Part shown: positions 61,765 through 64,000 of the stretch, piece by piece
How the letters are laid out: every line of letters begins with the position of its first letter
Position numbering within the stretch: the stretch's first letter is position 1
NCBI GenBank assembly: GCA_022508305.1
Contig: JAFLVM010000001.1
Coordinates: forward strand, 375,347-439,346
Origin: Clostridiales bacterium
Lineage (GTDB): Bacteria; Bacillota; Clostridia; Christensenellales; CAG-314
Length of the DNA: 64,000 nt
Reading direction: 5' to 3'
Program-made: the position numbers and the translations under genes
The notes under the pieces: model-generated
Seen by the model: the letters and a program-made list of their open reading frames with translations, nothing else
Told to the model about the DNA's origin: nothing
Database searches by the model: none

Positions 61765-62583
61765 CTAATTATTGTGCGGTATGTATATAAACTCGTACCG
61801 CGATTTGCCGTACTTATAACCTATTGACAAATACAAATGATTTGAAACGGGGTTGTTTTGGTCAACGTGTAAACAAGGCAAATTACCGCTTTGAAGCGCT
61901 CGTTCTGTGAGATAGGTTACAACCTTGCGCGAATAACCATTGTTGCGGTGTTGCGGCTTGGTGTAAACGTTGGAAATTCGTTTCAGCCCCTGACCGCTAT
62001 TTTTGCTACTGGCGATTGAAACGATTTCGTCACCCACTCTCAACAGCGCAAAATCGTCAATTTCTTGAGTGATTTGACGTTTTTTCTCACCCCATGTCGC
62101 ATTTTCGCCTAATGCTTCGTTCAAAAAATCGGTGTAAAGACGCGTTATTTCATCGGCGTCATGCAGCGTTGCCTGCTCTACGTTTGCCGTATCGCATGGA
62201 TTTACTTTGTCGCAGTACATGACGTCCATTGACAGGTTGACTTTGTGACTGCCGCCGACAATTCGTTCGTATGCTTGCAGAAAAAGATCGGAAATGTCGT
62301 ATGGCCCGATAGTACGGTTAAACTGCAATTTGTTTTTCGTAACGACCTGCGCAAACTCGTCAACACATCCCTCACTGCCGTACAAAACCAAAGGATAATC
62401 GCCAACGTGGATTGCCAACAACAAGCTTCCGTCAACTTCTACACGTACGGCGTAATTGGTTTCGTCACACTGCTCAATCATATTGGCGTTGACTGCTAAA
62501 AACATTGCGCCGAGTGGGTCGTTGCGAATTATATTCTGGTTTTCATCGAGGAACTCACGTCCCGTGGAATATAGTTTATACAT
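61765..62583 (-). CDS. GNAT-family N-acetyltransferase with N-terminal extension
   Basis: A 272-residue protein whose C-terminal half is a GNAT fold of the FR47-like type: a [17 protein letters not shown] motif (acetyl-CoA loop) and the [18 protein letters not shown] stretch. The N-terminal ~130 residues seem to be a second, degenerate acetyltransferase-like domain. It lies between uvrB and uvrA, 34 bases after uvrB and 24 before uvrA, so it belongs to the same operon. The substrate is unknown. Confidence 0.8.
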   Translation of the reverse strand: MYKLYSTGREFLDENQNIIRNDPLGAMFLAVNANMIEQCDETNYAVRVEVDGSLLLAIHVGDYPLVLYGSEGCVDEFAQVVTKNKLQFNRTIGPYDISDLFLQAYERIVGGSHKVNLSMDVMYCDKVNPCDTANVEQATLHDADEITRLYTDFLNEALGENATWGEKKRQITQEIDDFALLRVGDEIVSIASSKNSGQGLKRISNVYTKPQHRNNGYSRKVVTYLTERALQSGNLPCLHVDQNNPVSNHLYLSIGYKYGKSRYEFIYIPHNN

Positions 62584-62617
62584 AATGTTTTCTTACACAA
62601 TAATTTTGTAAACTGCT

Positions 62618-64000
62618 TCACGAGCCTCTTTTTTTGCGTTTCTCTTTTTCAAGCCGTTTTGTCAGTTGCACTACCTGCTCGCGAAGCTGAATCGCTTTTT
62701 CAAAATCAAGTTGGTTGGCAGCGGTTTTCATACGCGCCGTTACGTTCTCGATTTCGCGTTCGAGATCCTTGACGGACATCGTGTCGTCGCCCTTTTGCGT
62801 GATTTCGAGGGTGTTTTCCACCTCGTGCTCGATTGTTTTGGGCGTAATGTTATTTTCAACGTTGTACTCGTGTTGAATGCTTCTTCTGCGGTTTGTCTCG
62901 CTTATCGCGCGCTGCATACTGTCGGTAATGACGTCGGCGTACATGATAACTCGCCCCTCGGCATTACGCGCAGCGCGACCTATCGTCTGTATGAGAGCCG
63001 TATCGCTACGCAAAAAGCCTTCCTTGTCGGCATCCAATATTGCAACAAGCTTGACTTGCGGCATATCTAAGCCCTCACGTAGCAGGTTAATACCTACAAG
63101 CACGTCAAACTCGCCTTTTTTGAGACCTGTCACGATTTCCACGCGCTCAAGAGTGTCAATTTCCGAGTGCATATACTTTACGCGCACGTCCTGCTTTGCC
63201 AAAAAGTCAGTGAGACTCTCCGCCATGCGTTTTGTTAAAGTTGTAACAAGCACGCGACCGCCATCTGTCACGACCTTGTGTATTTCGCCAAGCAAATCGT
63301 CAATTTGCCCCTCTACCTTGCGCACTTCCACCTGTGGGTCAAGTAATCCCGTCGGGCGAATGAGCTGTTCCACAACGTTGTCAGCGCGTTTGAGCTCGTA
63401 TTCGGCAGGTGTTGCGGAAACGCAAACAAGCTGACCTAACCTGCTGTCAAATTCGTCAAATGTAAGCGGGCGGTTGTCGTAGGCGCTCTTCAAGCGGAAA
63501 CCGTAACCTACAAGATTGACCTTGCGCGCTCTGTCGCCGTTGTACATACCGCGAATTTGCGGAATGGTCATGTGACTTTCGTCAATAAAGGTGATGAAGT
63601 CGTCGGGAAAGTAGTCAAGCAGCGTATACGGCGGTTGTCCCGCTTCACGACCGTCAAAGTAGCGTGAATAGTTCTCAATACCGCTACAGTAACCCATTTC
63701 CTGCATCATTTCGATGTCGTATGATACGCGCTGCTTCAACCGTTGCCCCTCTACGAGCTTATTCGTGTCCATGAAGTCGGCAACTTCCGTTTCCATGTCT
63801 GCCTTTATCTGTTGGAGTGCCTTATCCATTGTTATGCCCTCAACAACGTACTGGCTTGCAGGATAAATTGCCACGTGCAACAAATTTGCCACTACGTTAC
63901 CTGTGAGCGCGTCGATTTCCTGCAATTTTTCCACTTCGTCGCCCCAAAACTGTACCCGAATGGCGTGTTCGGAGTAAGACGCGGGGTAAATTTCCAACAC
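62618..64000 (-). CDS. uvrB: Excinuclease ABC subunit UvrB (5' end cut by window edge)
   Basis: The last 460 residues of UvrB, the DNA-loading helicase-like subunit of nucleotide excision repair; the start lies beyond base 64000. Helicase motifs visible are FIDESH (DEAH-like), VSATPAEYE, VTTLTKRMAE and the motif V/VI pair GINLLREGLDMP and IQTIGRAARN. The UVR motif that contacts UvrA or UvrC is at the end (SVKDLEREIENVTARMKTAA...). Confidence 0.96.
   Translation of the reverse strand: MLEIYPASYSEHAIRVQFWGDEVEKLQEIDALTGNVVANLLHVAIYPASQYVVEGITMDKALQQIKADMETEVADFMDTNKLVEGQRLKQRVSYDIEMMQEMGYCSGIENYSRYFDGREAGQPPYTLLDYFPDDFITFIDESHMTIPQIRGMYNGDRARKVNLVGYGFRLKSAYDNRPLTFDEFDSRLGQLVCVSATPAEYELKRADNVVEQLIRPTGLLDPQVEVRKVEGQIDDLLGEIHKVVTDGGRVLVTTLTKRMAESLTDFLAKQDVRVKYMHSEIDTLERVEIVTGLKKGEFDVLVGINLLREGLDMPQVKLVAILDADKEGFLRSDTALIQTIGRAARNAEGRVIMYADVITDSMQRAISETNRRRSIQHEYNVENNITPKTIEHEVENTLEITQKGDDTMSVKDLEREIENVTARMKTAANQLDFEKAIQLREQVVQLTKRLEKEKRKKRGS

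Noticed and set aside
1-64000. CRISPR arrays, tRNA or rRNA genes, transposases, prophage
   Set aside because: No regularly spaced repeats, cloverleaf genes, transposase motifs or phage proteins were found on either strand.

Overview
This window reads as a chromosomal core segment of a Gram-positive, low-to-mid GC anaerobe of the Bacillota (Clostridia-like). The evidence is a six-gene Rnf complex, Shine-Dalgarno sites of the AGGAGG type, an FMN riboswitch in front of a ribU-type ECF subunit, lipoprotein-anchored ABC binding proteins, and many families typical of Clostridia. A closer placement, for example among gut Christensenellales-like lineages, is only an impression. I recognise 55 protein genes; 50 lie on the minus strand. 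I saw no tRNA, rRNA, CRISPR array, insertion sequence or prophage gene.

Layout from left to right: a cut membrane-anchored Mur ligase with an alpha/beta hydrolase; tsaE-tsaB-rimI (t6A modification and protein acetylation); FMN riboswitch-ribU; a cytoplasmic GH20 hexosaminidase with pfkA; the polyamine importer potABCD behind a structured leader; galK; an eight-gene operon (13690-23951) that joins a sugar-type ABC importer to a staphylococcal-nuclease-like lipoprotein and a large Ig/OB-like lipoprotein; glmS; an HTH-membrane-LRR protein; typA (plus strand); a LuxE/LuxC-like pair; yfcE-like, yhbY, obg, a GltD-like oxidoreductase and nth; a DUF3343 protein divergent from a cysteine desulfurase; several poorly known membrane proteins, including one with an L15-like domain; an rRNA methyltransferase; an S41 protease; a degenerate ABC ATPase; a YfbR-like nucleotidase; rnfCDGEAB; a CPA2 antiporter with a small acidic protein; coaE and polA; then uvrA, a GNAT gene and a cut uvrB.

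Physiologically the window combines ion-coupled ferredoxin:NAD oxidoreduction (Rnf), cation/proton exchange, polyamine and riboflavin uptake, amino-sugar and galactose metabolism, and DNA repair. The most system-like region is the ABC-nuclease operon: a surface nuclease, an OB-fold-like lipoprotein, a solute-binding lipoprotein, two permeases and an ATPase under one strong promoter. It looks like a nucleic-acid scavenging locus and resembles, from memory, nuclease/ABC operons of mycoplasmas.

A second theme is transcript architecture. Many promoters have an exact 17-base spacer, and at four genes (tsaE, the luxE-like gene, nth and the rRNA methyltransferase) the -10 box lies only 6-8 bases before the ATG with no ribosome binding site, which predicts leaderless mRNAs. 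Most other genes carry a good Shine-Dalgarno sequence.
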